A stretch of 64,000 bases of DNA, from contig JARGSG010000017.1 of the NCBI GenBank assembly GCA_030374805.1, positions 248,001 through 312,000 of the forward strand. Reading direction: 5' to 3'. The number at the start of each line of letters is the position of its first letter. Within the stretch, counting starts at the first letter, position 1. Shown here in pieces: positions 21,426-31,613 of this stretch. The translations under genes were made by a program, and so were the position numbers. Under the pieces are notes generated by a model, which was given only the letters and a program-made list of their open reading frames with translations, did not search any database and was not told the origin of the DNA. Origin of the DNA: Gracilaria gracilis (taxonomy: Eukaryota > Rhodophyta > Florideophyceae > Gracilariales > Gracilariaceae).

Positions 21426-21560
21426 ATTCTTCTTCTTCTTAAGTGTGGTTTATTACTCCTAATTGCGAAGTGATAAGAATGCTGCAGTACTTACATGTAG
21501 CCTTCTCTCCTAAACAACGCCAAAAACTTTGACGGCCACAGTATCTATTCGCAAGAAGGA
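21426..21560 (-). mobile_element. LINE 3' end fragment (very short)
   Basis: On the minus strand the frame ends 'WPSKFLALFRREGYM' then TAA, the same C-terminal signature as the fragments at 34.6, 35.3, 60.7 and 61.6 kb. It is followed by about 70 bases and a short (AAG)n tail, seen on the plus strand as TTCTTCTTCTTCTTAA near 21427-21442. Severe 5' truncation with a simple-repeat tail is typical of non-LTR retrotransposons. Confidence 0.6.
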
Positions 21561-21901
21561 GAATAATAGAGTACACATGGGCGCTGAGTCGCCTATTTCA
21601 AAACCAATAAAACAAGCACTTGATGATTACGAAATATTCGCACATAATTGCGTATTCAGTTTACTGCACATGTGGACGATAGCAGCAAACTGGGAAATCA
21701 AGCGAGGAAAGAACAGTGGTAACCTTCTAACCCAAATCTGGTTCTATCCAATCGCGAACAGTAGCAAAATCAAATCCATGTATGGAGTAAAAGGGTTTCA
21801 AACGATCTTTTTGGTTCCCTTACCATCCTCTCACATTATCATAGACCTCAACGTTGGGTGCATTCAATTTAGTTTGCGATTGTAACAGCAAAAGAGCTTA
21901 A
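21561..21901. other. Spacer; weak 100-residue frame only
   Basis: An open plus-strand frame of about 100 codons (ATG near 21577 to 21885) has no recognisable motif and no supporting context. I see nothing else here. Confidence 0.2.
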
Positions 21902-22531
21902 CTAGCACGAATGACAACAGGACATTGACGGCGGGCGGGTGTAACCGTTGAGATACGAACAAGGTCTGCAACAGGTACCAAACGGTTTTCCATAGTATGC
22001 CACTGGGAAACAAGAAGTTTGTGACGTATCGTTCTCAGTGGATACCCACGGTACCGGATCAATCGGCCCGGCTTGTAAAGTTTCATTTGTTAGTTGTGCG
22101 CGGAATTGTGCGACATACGTGTATATTTCCAAGTCATACTCTGCATACAACATTAAGGCGTCATCTGTGTCGTCATGTGGGAAGATGTCCATTTCATAGT
22201 TCGCGCACACAAAGGAGTGGCCATCTCCGTCACGGCAATCGTTTGGCAGGCATGTGATGATGACGGGGGGTGGAGATGGCGTGGGAGAGGGAGAAGGTGA
22301 TACAATGGCAACAAGTTGAAAGCCACTCGCAGGTTTCCTCGGGAAGAAACCTTGCACGCTTACGGGCGGAACAAAGTTCGGTAGCTTCGGAATTATCGAA
22401 GCGATGAAAGGCCGGGGCGTACTTCTCAGCCTTGGCTGAACATTTGTCGGAAGGGAGGAAACAACTGCAACCTGCAAGAGAAAATGAATGAGCAGAAACG
22501 CTTCGACCGACCTGAGTGTTTTGGAAAGCAT
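21902..22531 (-). CDS. Secreted Cys-rich protein of unknown function
   Basis: The frame starts at ATG 22529-22531 and encodes 209 residues. The first 27 or so form a clear signal peptide (hydrophobic 'FLLIHFLLQVAVVSS'). A Pro/Ser spacer (PSPSPTPSPPP) follows at about residues 78-90. A C-terminal module of about 110 residues with eight or more cysteines ends in CCRPC...CCHSC. The protein is probably exported to the cell wall or surface. A TATA-like box lies upstream. Single exon, TAG stop. No family recognised. Confidence 0.6.
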   Translation of the reverse strand: MLSKTLRSVEAFLLIHFLLQVAVVSSLPTNVQPRLRSTPRPFIASIIPKLPNFVPPVSVQGFFPRKPASGFQLVAIVSPSPSPTPSPPPVIITCLPNDCRDGDGHSFVCANYEMDIFPHDDTDDALMLYAEYDLEIYTYVAQFRAQLTNETLQAGPIDPVPWVSTENDTSQTSCFPVAYYGKPFGTCCRPCSYLNGYTRPPSMSCCHSC

Positions 22532-22640
22532 CTTTTGTTGTGGAGTGGATATCTCTGTCGAGAACTTGCAGACCCAGAAGATGTGCTGATGGCATGGCTC
22601 GAGAGAGAAGATCTTCTCTTACAAGGGGGAAGAAATTCTT

Positions 22641-22648
22641 CTTATATG
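22641..22648 (-). promoter_or_regulatory. TATA-like box of the secreted-protein gene
   Basis: CATATAAG on the minus strand, about 110 bases upstream of the ATG at 22531. The spacing fits a short 5' leader. Confidence 0.4.
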
Positions 22649-24073
22649 ACCGTATGAAACGAAAGCGATGTGCCTCACGTTAGCTTAATGGGTAGCGTTT
22701 TTCATCGCTGCCCTTTCCCCAAAACATGACACTTCGGTAGAAATACAAGACGTTCAGATGGTTGAAAGGTTAACAGGATGACCTGTGAGGGTTTCCCGAG
22801 GGGTAACCCCGTTCGTATCTGGCATATGCATTTAATGATCAAAAACGAGGCGCAGGCATCGCTTGAAACACTTCGTCGTCTTTGATGGTTTCGTGACGAG
22901 GACGGAATGGCATGCAAGTATCCCGGACCCTGGCGGAGTTTCAATATAGAGGGCTAACCTCCTTACCCGGTACTCCGTAGGTTCCATACAGATCACAGTG
23001 AGCACCTGTTGTGCTTCGTTTTCTAAACCTTTTAACATATGACTCTATTGTTGAGCGCCACATATATCGATTCTTTCGTTGAGGTACAATGCTAGGACGA
23101 AAATTGTGATATAATGGTTAACTCTGGATGAAGTCTTTACGAGGCAACCGGAAGTGAACCTTCCTTGGTAGCAGAATGCTTCCAGTGCCTTAGTCTTCAG
23201 CTGCCCCGAAAAGCAGATCCGCGGTGCAAGCAAAGGCAGCAAGGGTCATGCAATATTATGACGTTGTTGACTTCGGGTCTCCGTTCTAACTGGCCAGTGT
23301 GACCGGTTTCAATACTGAACAATTCATATCAGTACCAACGGATCATTTTCGTAGAAGAGCTCAGAGATCCAAACTGATGCATGGCTTATCACAAAACTAA
23401 GATGTGATGTTGATGTAGAGTTTTGCTGTGGAATTGAGTATTTTGTCGTAGGGAAGAAGAATTTTTAGAAATCAGCGACATACTTCAATTAAGAAACTTG
23501 TACGTATGGGCATAAAGCAAGTTCTGTGAGGGTACTTTTCTTAATGGCGTTAATTGAATGGATAAGGGTCGACATGGGAGAGATGTTCTCATCCCCTTCA
23601 GTCAGAGATGATGAGCAGCAGTTCTCGGAAGGACAAGAGAGGCTTCTGCTACAGGCGAGCAAGCTGTGACATATGAATCACGATCGCAAATGCGAGTGGC
23701 ACAGTGACATGTGATGCGTCATATGTAGGTGGCATGATGACATTAGCAGTGCACACAAGATTCAGTGGCAGTACGCGAAGTGCCAACGCGAGTGGTCCAC
23801 GTGTTCTGTGGACGCGCGAGTCCTTGTCGTGCACAACCAATGGGCGACGCACCGACCAAGTGCCCGCAGCCAAACCTTGTCAACGGCGTCTCTCGAGCAC
23901 CTCAGACGCAGCTGCAAGATCAGAGCCGCCGCCAGCTTCGTCTCAGCCCCGACGTTGACCGTTGACAGTCTCTGACAGTCCCTCTTTCGACGGGCTTCTC
24001 CGTCGGGCAGCCTCTGCTCAAGCTGCACCGTTTGCGCCCAGCGCGCCCTTCTGCCATCATTCTTCAGCAATTC
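22649..24073. other. Intergenic, no gene seen
   Basis: About 1.4 kb without a convincing coding frame. Short frames on both strands lack motifs. The last few hundred bases become G/C-rich and should include the promoter and leader of the DGDG synthase at 24074. Confidence 0.4.
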
Positions 24074-25993
24074 ATGAAGCCGCTCGTCTCTGCCGCCGCA
24101 GCCGCGCTGCTCCTCATGGGTGGCCGGCGCGGCGGCATAGACGCGTCCACGCGCCTCAACGACGAGCGCGCTGATGACGAACCCGACGAAGACCTGCCGG
24201 TTCCCGCTACGAGAAATCCTTTTGCCGAATGGGATTGGTCCAATTCACCGGATAACTCTTCTATATGGAACGCTACCGCTGCGGTGCTAAGCGGCTTACG
24301 TTCGCCTCTTGACCTCGATTCGTCCGATTCTGATCGAAAGAACGACGTCCTCGAGGGATTGTCGGCTGCCTTGCGCGGTCTTAAGGTTTTTTCAACCAGT
24401 TCGTCTAAAAGCGCTGACGGCGACGATATGTCCGAAGGCGACGACCCACAGGATGTTCGTCCGCTCATCGCTGTCACCATCGGTGTCACTCTGTTCCTTT
24501 TGACGCGTTCGCCAAGGGCCTCGCGTCGCGCAGAGCTTGATGCTGGTGCAGGTGATGGAACGTTTGTGCTCGATGACGATGAGACCGATCCAGTGCCACG
24601 TGACTACTCTTCCTTGTCCAATTTTCGCTCTACGACGAGGGATATTGTAGTCGTTACCACTGCGGCCTTGCCGTGGATGACTGGCACTGCTGTCAATCCT
24701 CTACTCAGAGCCGTGTACCTTGCGAAAGACGGACACAATGTGACACTTGTGGTACCTTGGCTGGAGAGCCCGGAAGATCAGCGTAAGGTTTACCCGAAAG
24801 GCACTTTGTTTACCTCACGCGGTGAGCAGGAGAGTGTCATTTTGCAATGGGGTCGCGAACAAGTACCACATGTACAGATTCGCGTCGCGTTTTACGAAGG
24901 CGTGTATTCAAAGGAATTTGGTTCTATTCTACCTCTAGGCGATATCACTGCTATGTTTGATGATGACCACCCGAAAGATATATGCGTGCTTGAGGAACCG
25001 GAACATCTTACTTGGCACCATACGGGCGCTCGATGGACAGGCTTGTTTAAGTTTTGCGTGGGTGTGGTACATACCAATTATATTGAATATGCAAAGAAGC
25101 ACGGCGTGTTTGGACCTCAACGTGCGCTCTTTCTCAATTTCTTGAACAAATGGGTTTGTAGGAGTTACTGCCATCGTGTCATCAAATTGTCTGATGCTGT
25201 TCAATCGCTTCCCCACTCGGTCACTTGCAATGTCCACGGCGTTCGCGACAACTTCATTGATATTGGACGTACGAGAAACGGTAGTCCATTTGAGAAAGGC
25301 GCTTACTTTTTGGGAAAAATGTTGTGGGCTAAAGGATATAGACAGCTTGTAGATTTGATGGACGAACACTATCACAGAACGGAGGAACGTATGCCCATAG
25401 ACTTCTTTGGTGCAGGACCGGACTTGGAAGCAGTGAAGGCAACGGTGCAGGACAGTTATAGTCTCAGCAAGGTACAAATACATGGCCTTGTTGTCGATCA
25501 TGCATCTGAATACTTGCAAAGATATAAGGTGTATGTGAACCCTTCTAAAAGCGATGTGGTTTGTACCGCTACAGCTGAGGCGTTAGCTATGGGAAAATTC
25601 GTTATATGTCTGAATCATCCTAGTAATGAGTTCTTTGCAACCTTTGACAATTGCCTCATTTACAACACAGCAGAGGAGTTCTCCGAAAAGCTTGAGTTTG
25701 CCTTGGCGAATGAGCCTAAACCACTGTCAGACGATGATGCGTTCAGATTATCATGGGAGGCGGCTACAGAACGATTTTATGATGCGTCTCACGTTCCCGC
25801 ACCGATAACGAGCTCAGGAATGGACTCTGCGTTGGCGCTGACACACAAGACTATCTGCGCCACTCTCGTAACGCCACCAGCCAATAATGCTGTACGGGAA
25901 CGGTATCGTACAGAGAGGAAGATGCAGAGGGAGCTCAGGCGGCAGCGAAGAAAGCGGATACGACGAGCAGGGCAGAAAGTATCAATATCTTGA
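24074..25993 (+). CDS. Digalactosyldiacylglycerol synthase, copy 1 (GT4)
   Basis: A protein of 639 residues from ATG 24074. It transfers galactose from UDP-Gal to monogalactosyldiacylglycerol to make DGDG (EC 2.4.1.241), a main thylakoid lipid. A poorly conserved N-terminal extension of about 190 residues contains a hydrophobic segment (RPLIAVTIGVTLFLLT) likely to anchor or target it to the plastid envelope. The GT4 core follows: 'MTGTAVNPLLRAVYLAKDG', 'EEPEHLTWHH', 'HTNYIEYA', 'CNVHGVRDNFIDIG', 'GKMLWAKGYRQLVDLM', 'NPSKSDVVCTATAEALAMGK' and 'LSWEAATERF'. These are the signature blocks of DGD1/DGD2. Single exon, TGA stop. A paralogue lies 2.6 kb downstream on the same strand. The strand then continues with ATP12 after 472 bp. 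Confidence 0.92.
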   Translation: MKPLVSAAAAALLLMGGRRGGIDASTRLNDERADDEPDEDLPVPATRNPFAEWDWSNSPDNSSIWNATAAVLSGLRSPLDLDSSDSDRKNDVLEGLSAALRGLKVFSTSSSKSADGDDMSEGDDPQDVRPLIAVTIGVTLFLLTRSPRASRRAELDAGAGDGTFVLDDDETDPVPRDYSSLSNFRSTTRDIVVVTTAALPWMTGTAVNPLLRAVYLAKDGHNVTLVVPWLESPEDQRKVYPKGTLFTSRGEQESVILQWGREQVPHVQIRVAFYEGVYSKEFGSILPLGDITAMFDDDHPKDICVLEEPEHLTWHHTGARWTGLFKFCVGVVHTNYIEYAKKHGVFGPQRALFLNFLNKWVCRSYCHRVIKLSDAVQSLPHSVTCNVHGVRDNFIDIGRTRNGSPFEKGAYFLGKMLWAKGYRQLVDLMDEHYHRTEERMPIDFFGAGPDLEAVKATVQDSYSLSKVQIHGLVVDHASEYLQRYKVYVNPSKSDVVCTATAEALAMGKFVICLNHPSNEFFATFDNCLIYNTAEEFSEKLEFALANEPKPLSDDDAFRLSWEAATERFYDASHVPAPITSSGMDSALALTHKTICATLVTPPANNAVRERYRTERKMQRELRRQRRKRIRRAGQKVSIS

Positions 25994-26465
25994 CGCGAAA
26001 CGAATCAGCAAGGCTTAATCTCTATTCTTCGATATGAAGGCAGCGTGTGTAAAATAAACCTTTCCTGTATCGAAAAGTCATGTCCCACTCCTTGTCCAAG
26101 CAACGGGTTCCCAATGTATCTCTTAAGGATCAGGGTGCCTTGCCTGTGCTTTTTTTGTTGCTCTGATGGAAGGAGGAGTGCTGAATTGCCACAACGAGAT
26201 CGTGAAGAGTGCTCTACACGACCAGCGATAACACCATCATCGTCAGGCCTGGATCGCCATAATTGAGAAGATATCCCTGTCTTTTTATATATACACCTGA
26301 AATAAAGATCTTCTTCGGACATCACACCTTGCAAAGGGGTGTTCTCCAAAGGCGCGGACGTGGTCTGATTCCCGATCAAGCATTGAACAGATCGAATCGA
26401 ACTCGTCGAGGCTGTCAAAACCGATCATCGATCATCGTCGCCAGTGCCAGCAGCTATCCATCCGT
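25994..26465. other. Intergenic between DGDG synthase and ATP12
   Basis: 472 bp with no gene; presumably the 3' leader of the first and the promoter of the second. Confidence 0.4.
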
Positions 26466-27347
26466 ATGGCTCTACGACACAGTCTGCGATCAACGCTTTC
26501 CGTCGTCCGTCCACTTTCGCCGGTATGGCGACTCTGGACGCGACAGCTTTCTGATGAAGCAAAATCTGCGTCACCGCGAATGACAGATTCCTCTGGCCTT
26601 GGTCCTCGGCGCTTCTATGAGAAAGTTTCAGTGGAACCTGTTTCATCTACGGCAGAAAAGGAGAAGAAAAACAAACGCGGCTTTGCCGTTCATCTGGATG
26701 GAAAGCCCGCGCTTACATCCGCACGACACTCACTTGTAGCTCCGTCACACACACTGGCTATCGCAATAGCAGATGAATGGGATGCACAAGATGAGCGCAT
26801 TCGTCCATCTTCCATGCCGCTTACCCGATTGGTTGCTGCTGCTCTCGATGTTGTTGAACATGATATGCAGCGCTTTCAGCAAGGTATCCTGCAATATATT
26901 CACACGGATTCATTTGCACTTCGCGCTGCGTATCCACAAGAGCTCGTTTCTCGACAAAATGAACTGTTCAAACCTGTTGATGACCATCTGCGCGATATGG
27001 GCATTCATTTTCGAGTGGTAAAGGGAGCACTAGATGGTACACAGGCTGAAGAAACAGTGAAAGCTGTTGAGAAGAGTGTGGTAGAATTGGATGCGTTGCA
27101 ACTGACCGCAATGGATAGTGCAGCGGCATGTGGAAAGAGCGTTGCAGTGGCGTTGGCGTTATGGGATGGATTGGATGCGGACTTGGCCACTAAGGCTGCA
27201 CGTTCTGAAGAATTGTGGCAAGCAGATGTATGGGGAAGCGTCGAAGGTGGGCATGACATCGATCATGCTGACGTGACCGTAAGAATGCGGGCCGCAGAAA
27301 TGGTGTTCCGATGTGCTGCGCTTGACGCGGCGAAGGAGCGATCGTGA
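26466..27347 (+). CDS. ATP12: ATP12-family chaperone for mitochondrial F1-ATPase assembly
   Basis: A protein of 293 residues from ATG 26466. The leader of about 40 residues is Arg/Ser-rich with no acidic residues at first, as expected for a mitochondrial presequence. The ATP12 body begins at 'RRFYEKVSVEPV', then 'FAVHLDGKPALTSARHSL', 'AIADEWDAQDERIRPSSMPLTRL', and continues with the helical C-terminal half. ATP12 binds free F1 alpha subunits and prevents their aggregation during ATP synthase assembly in the matrix. The length fits the family. Single exon, TGA stop. It converges with the thioredoxin-fold gene on the other strand, 122 bp away. Confidence 0.9.
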   Translation: MALRHSLRSTLSVVRPLSPVWRLWTRQLSDEAKSASPRMTDSSGLGPRRFYEKVSVEPVSSTAEKEKKNKRGFAVHLDGKPALTSARHSLVAPSHTLAIAIADEWDAQDERIRPSSMPLTRLVAAALDVVEHDMQRFQQGILQYIHTDSFALRAAYPQELVSRQNELFKPVDDHLRDMGIHFRVVKGALDGTQAEETVKAVEKSVVELDALQLTAMDSAAACGKSVAVALALWDGLDADLATKAARSEELWQADVWGSVEGGHDIDHADVTVRMRAAEMVFRCAALDAAKERS

Positions 27348-27469
27348 ACACAAGAGTTTTGTTATGACGTTTATAAACGCAGATTCTTTCTCTTTCCTAA
27401 CACTACGAGGTTGATGTAGGACAGATCCTTTGAAGAGGAGATTTTTGTAATAGTTAGCAGCGAGATGCT

Positions 27470-28330
27470 TTAATGATGAGTTCGGTGAGCGTGAGCTGCA
27501 CGTCGTTTGCGAACCGAAGTAAGAACTCTGTGAGTATTTCTTAATTGCCAAGCGAAATAAACGGCCGTGACGACGTTGGCGGCAACTAAAGTCCAGTTGA
27601 CGCCTGTTTTCTTCCCAGCGCCTTCACTAATATCCAAAACGTCAAGATGGCCTTCATGAACATCATGATCAAGTTGATGATGAAAACGTCGCAAATCAGC
27701 GTCAAGATGGTCCATAGCTTCGATGGACATTGGGGCGTTGGCTCCAACCTTGACACTCCAAGCAATCAAATCTTGTAAAGATCTGTCTCCACGATAGGTT
27801 GCACTCGTTTCAGGTGAGGCACGCATGATGGTTGGAAAACCAACGACCATGAGGTTGTAGTTCATCATGCTATCCGCAGCGGCATCGACAGCCAGCAAAC
27901 AGCTTGCGCGCATGCGTCGAGTAAGCTTGACCCAAGTAGGAAGAAGGGCGCGTGAATGCTTGCAAGCAGGGCCTCCATGAAAGAGAACAATAGACATGTG
28001 TGTGCGAGCGGAAGACACCTTCGAAAGATTGGCTGCGGAGATGGTGTTTATGATACCGATGTCCCCATGATCACCACGCACAATCTGCGGGTGAGCATTC
28101 TCACATGCCTGATGGTCGAGCGTGAAGAACGGCGCGTCGGAAGACGGTGTTACTTGAGAGGCAGATAAGGCCGTGGGCGTTTCCTGAATGTAGTCGACGC
28201 CGTTGGGGGCAACGGTTTGACCGTCGGGAATGCCTTCAAACGTCAGGCGGGCGTGAACAAGGTGGAGGAGGCAGGTCACAAGCGCTGCGACGAGCGCGAC
28301 GCACCGCTTTGGGGCGAACTGACGTCGCAT
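27470..28330 (-). CDS. PDI/APR-like thioredoxin-fold membrane protein with an incomplete active site
   Basis: A protein of 286 residues from ATG 28330. A signal peptide (VALVAALVTCLLHLVHA) precedes a variable region, then a thioredoxin fold with 'MSIVLFHGGPACKHSRALLPTWVKL', 'VGFPTIMRAS' (the cis-Pro loop) and 'YRGDRSLQDLIAWS'. A transmembrane segment near the C-terminus (LVAANVVTAVYFAWQL) is followed by a basic tail. This layout resembles plant APR-like/PDI-like proteins of the secretory pathway. The active site has only one Cys (GPACKHS) instead of CxxC, so classic disulfide oxidoreductase activity is unlikely. It shares a 278-bp divergent promoter with DGDG synthase copy 2. Confidence 0.65.
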   Translation of the reverse strand: MRRQFAPKRCVALVAALVTCLLHLVHARLTFEGIPDGQTVAPNGVDYIQETPTALSASQVTPSSDAPFFTLDHQACENAHPQIVRGDHGDIGIINTISAANLSKVSSARTHMSIVLFHGGPACKHSRALLPTWVKLTRRMRASCLLAVDAAADSMMNYNLMVVGFPTIMRASPETSATYRGDRSLQDLIAWSVKVGANAPMSIEAMDHLDADLRRFHHQLDHDVHEGHLDVLDISEGAGKKTGVNWTLVAANVVTAVYFAWQLRNTHRVLTSVRKRRAAHAHRTHH

Positions 28331-28608
28331 CGCGACAGCGCATTCGTGAACAACTCGCGTCGCGATCTTGAAGCTTTAGAGATTTCTTGTACAGCAGATG
28401 AAGCCAACGGAGGGACCTGTGGCGGCCCAACGGGCCGCTTATCCATTGTAATATCCTTCGTAGTAACCTTGGCCACACAGGTGTCCCCTGACGCAGTGCG
28501 TGGCACGTGTACATACAATAGCGCGTGCTCATTCATGTGGGCATCGCCACGACCTCCCCATCATCATCGTCATTACCTCCTCAGTCCTCCAGCGCCTGTG
28601 GCGCAGCA

Positions 28609-30294
28609 ATGACGCCACTTTTGGCTTCGCTCCTTACGGCTCTCGTCACATCGTCCCGTCCTTCCTTTAACGCGCAAGGAGAACGTCCGAGAATTGTGCC
28701 AGGACCTTCTTCTCCCCGCGATGCAGAGCGTCCTGAAAATAATGCCAAGCAACATCCTGTTGTTGCGATGGCGGCTGCCTATGCTCTGTTTCTCATTGGC
28801 AGGGAAAATGCGGTGGCGAAACGATTGAAGAGGGGGAGGGTGCCGAGACAGTTATCGGTTTCCATTGACCTTTTTGGCGAGGAGCATGTCGAGGCTAGCT
28901 TGCTGACAGGCGGTCCAACTAGGCCTGCTGCAGCGCGGAGGGAAGAACGACGCGTTCTCAGGGAAGAGGCTGAATTAACCGCCACGTCCGATATGCGCAC
29001 TGCTAAGAGAGATATCGTTATTGTCACAACAGCAGCAATTCCATGGATGACGGGCACCGCGGTAAACCCTGCCTTGCGTGCGTTATACTTAGCCAAGGAC
29101 GGTCATCATGTCACGTTAGTTGTACCGTGGGTTCCGACTGAGGAACAGCAACTTGAAGTTTTCTTTAGAGGCAGTCCTACTTTCTCTACGCAGCAGGAGC
29201 AACGTGATTATATACAACAATGGGGGTATAAGCAAGTGCAAGCTCACTTTGAGGTTCTGTTTTATGATGGAGTACATGCACCTCATTTTGGTTCCATTCT
29301 ACCAGTCGGAGCCGTTACTGACATTATAGAAGCTCATGTCGCTAACAAGGACATATGTATTTTGGAAGAGCCAGAACATCTCACGTGGCATCATTCTGGG
29401 AAAGTATGGACTCAGTTGTTTAAGTATGTTGTTGGCATTATACACACCAATTACATCGAGTATGTGAGCAGTGTAGATTATGGAAAGGCTGTTGCGCTTT
29501 TGCTCCTGAACATGTGGGTTTCCCGTAGTTACTGTCACCGAATCGTAAAGCTCTCCGACGCCGTGCAACTGTTCCCCAATTCCGTTACATGCAATGTGCA
29601 TGGCGTTCGGGATAAATTCATCGATATCGGAAGAAAGAGGAGTGGATCGTTTCCTCGTGGTGCTTACTTCATGGGTAAAGTTCTGTGGGCGAAAGGCTAT
29701 GAAGAACTCATTAATTGTATGATTGCACACTACAAGGCCACCAATGAACCGCTTCCAATTGACTTTTACGGTGCTGGACCCGATGTTCCCGAAGTTCGTG
29801 AAAAAGTTGATACACTCCCCGCTCTTTCTGCAGTCCACTTCGATGCACGGGTTGCGGACCCTGCAAGCGAATGGTTACAAGGCTATAAAGTGTTTGTCAA
29901 TGCTTCTAGAAGTGATGTGGTTTGCACAGCTACTGCTGAGGCGTTAGCGATGGGAAAGCTTGTTGTGTGCCTGGAACATCCAAGCAACCAGTTCTTTGCT
30001 ACCTTTCCGAACTGCAGAACTTATCGCAACACGGAAGAGTTTTCTAAAGTTTTGCTCGATGCGCTGCAAAGCGAACCGCTTCCTCTCTCAGAGCAGGATG
30101 CCTACAGGTTTACTTGGGAGGCCGCTACGGAGAGACTGTATGATGCGATGCGAATGCCATTGCACAAGAGTAAGCCCAGTAAGGTCGGAGCCGCTTTAGC
30201 TAATGCCCACACTACTCTCTCGAAGATTTACCCTCAACCTGGAAAGAAGCTTCAGACAGTGAGATCAAGGGAGTCTCTTCAAGCACGTACATAA
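28609..30294 (+). CDS. Digalactosyldiacylglycerol synthase, copy 2 (GT4)
   Basis: A protein of 561 residues from ATG 28609; the frame is open further upstream but without another ATG. It carries the same GT4 blocks as copy 1: 'MTGTAVNPALRALYLAKDG', 'EEPEHLTWHHSGKVW', 'HTNYIEYV', 'CNVHGVRDKFIDIG', 'GKVLWAKGYEELIN', 'SRSDVVCTATAEALAMGK' and 'FTWEAATERLYDA'. The N-terminal region is shorter than in copy 1 and differs in sequence, with a short hydrophobic stretch (VVAMAAAYALFLIG). The pair may differ in membrane location, as plant DGD1 and DGD2 do; that is inference. Single exon, TAA stop. Confidence 0.92.
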   Translation: MTPLLASLLTALVTSSRPSFNAQGERPRIVPGPSSPRDAERPENNAKQHPVVAMAAAYALFLIGRENAVAKRLKRGRVPRQLSVSIDLFGEEHVEASLLTGGPTRPAAARREERRVLREEAELTATSDMRTAKRDIVIVTTAAIPWMTGTAVNPALRALYLAKDGHHVTLVVPWVPTEEQQLEVFFRGSPTFSTQQEQRDYIQQWGYKQVQAHFEVLFYDGVHAPHFGSILPVGAVTDIIEAHVANKDICILEEPEHLTWHHSGKVWTQLFKYVVGIIHTNYIEYVSSVDYGKAVALLLLNMWVSRSYCHRIVKLSDAVQLFPNSVTCNVHGVRDKFIDIGRKRSGSFPRGAYFMGKVLWAKGYEELINCMIAHYKATNEPLPIDFYGAGPDVPEVREKVDTLPALSAVHFDARVADPASEWLQGYKVFVNASRSDVVCTATAEALAMGKLVVCLEHPSNQFFATFPNCRTYRNTEEFSKVLLDALQSEPLPLSEQDAYRFTWEAATERLYDAMRMPLHKSKPSKVGAALANAHTTLSKIYPQPGKKLQTVRSRESLQART

Positions 30295-30740
30295 TGGAGA
30301 TTTAGGATCCTCGCAACATCTAATGTGAAAAGAAGGTTTCATACAGAATACTAAGCCAATATGTCGCTTCGTCTTGTCTACGCATTTCTGTCCTGTGCTC
30401 TGGACGGGATAAGTTTTGCGCCTTTGAGAGTTGGTTGTTCACCTTCGTTCGCAATTCATCTGAAAGCAAGGAGATGTTGGGGAGGGATCACAATGCGTGA
30501 TTTGTTCAGCTCTTCTCCGATTGTTGTACAGAACCTTGAACCGCCGGTGGTAGGTTCTATATGTTGTTTTGACAGGTTCTTTTTCCGATACATGTATATA
30601 CACACATGAGTGTCGTGTGCTACCATTAACTGAAATACTGATTACAAAGAATAAAGAACGAGTCGTTGAGAACAGGAAATCTCTTCGCGTTCGTTCTTGC
30701 TACTAATCGAGCGATTATCTCTTGCAAAAACGCCTCTCCA
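30295..30740. other. Intergenic, convergent 3' ends
   Basis: About 450 bp between two converging genes. A short plus-strand frame (30361-30609) has no motif and I do not support it. Confidence 0.4.
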
Positions 30741-31613
30741 TTACACACGCAAATCCCGAATAGCAAGCTTTTCCACAAGATCTGAATGTCTCTTGCGAAA
30801 CTTACGCAGCTGCTTGGGTATTTTCTGTCCGGAGGAGCGAAAGTTTTCTTCCAAGAACCCATTCCTTATAGAAGTATCCGGTATTCCCCTGGCCATAGCA
30901 CAAAGAACAAAATGTCCTGCTTCCGAAGAACGATATGTGCGTATTATGGTATTCTCGACCTGACGTCTTTCGCCTTCGTTGAACTTAGTCTTTAAGATCC
31001 GAGAAAGTTCATCCATTTCAGAATGTAAATAGACCATCACACGAGCTGTTAGATGTTCAGCTTCATCCCTCAATTCGTAAACGAGGTCAAACAGGCCACG
31101 TTTGCGGTCCTCTTTCGAACCAAAGTGAAGCTTGAGTTCCAGAATATCCCAGCACATCTCCTTTGCCCGATCTTTCTTCTTCTGTCTACGCTTGTCGCAA
31201 AAAGCATTCTCCACTTTGAAAAAGCCCTGAGATTCTATCCAAGGATAGAATACGTTCTCTTCTGTATCAAACACGCAGGTGAGAATTCCGAAGAAGCCTT
31301 CAAACCACTCGTGGAAGACAGTGAGATGATCTAAACTTATTGAACGTTCATGAGCATGATGCAGCAACCCCTCGATCATACGAAACATATCTCGGAACTC
31401 CATTGCAAACGCGTTGAAAACCAATTGCAGAAGTGAACTATGGTCAACATTCATAGGATCGGAAAGCAGTAACGGAGTATCCAAATCACATACCATCCTG
31501 AAAAGTTGAACACGAGATGGGCGACGCGGTTCGTCACTTGAACCAAAGACCGAACGAAATTCAGGACCGTCCTCTCCAGGAAGCAGGGGTTTGAATAAGT
31601 CAAGGAGCCCCAT
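30741..31613 (-). CDS. Hemerythrin-like (HHE-type) helical protein
   Basis: A protein of 290 residues from ATG 31613 (MGLLDLFKPLLPG). It is almost entirely helical. The segment 'LHHAHERSISLDHL', then 'FHEWFEGFFGIL' and 'FDTEENVFYPWIE', followed later by 'EAEHLTARVMVYLHSEMDEL', has the spaced His and Glu residues of HHE cation-binding/hemerythrin-like four-helix domains. These bind a di-iron or similar centre and may sense or bind oxygen or regulate redox processes. No signal peptide or membrane segment. Single exon. The family call is moderate; it could be another alpha-helical metal-binding or purely structural protein. Confidence 0.5.
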   Translation of the reverse strand: MGLLDLFKPLLPGEDGPEFRSVFGSSDEPRRPSRVQLFRMVCDLDTPLLLSDPMNVDHSSLLQLVFNAFAMEFRDMFRMIEGLLHHAHERSISLDHLTVFHEWFEGFFGILTCVFDTEENVFYPWIESQGFFKVENAFCDKRRQKKKDRAKEMCWDILELKLHFGSKEDRKRGLFDLVYELRDEAEHLTARVMVYLHSEMDELSRILKTKFNEGERRQVENTIIRTYRSSEAGHFVLCAMARGIPDTSIRNGFLEENFRSSGQKIPKQLRKFRKRHSDLVEKLAIRDLRV

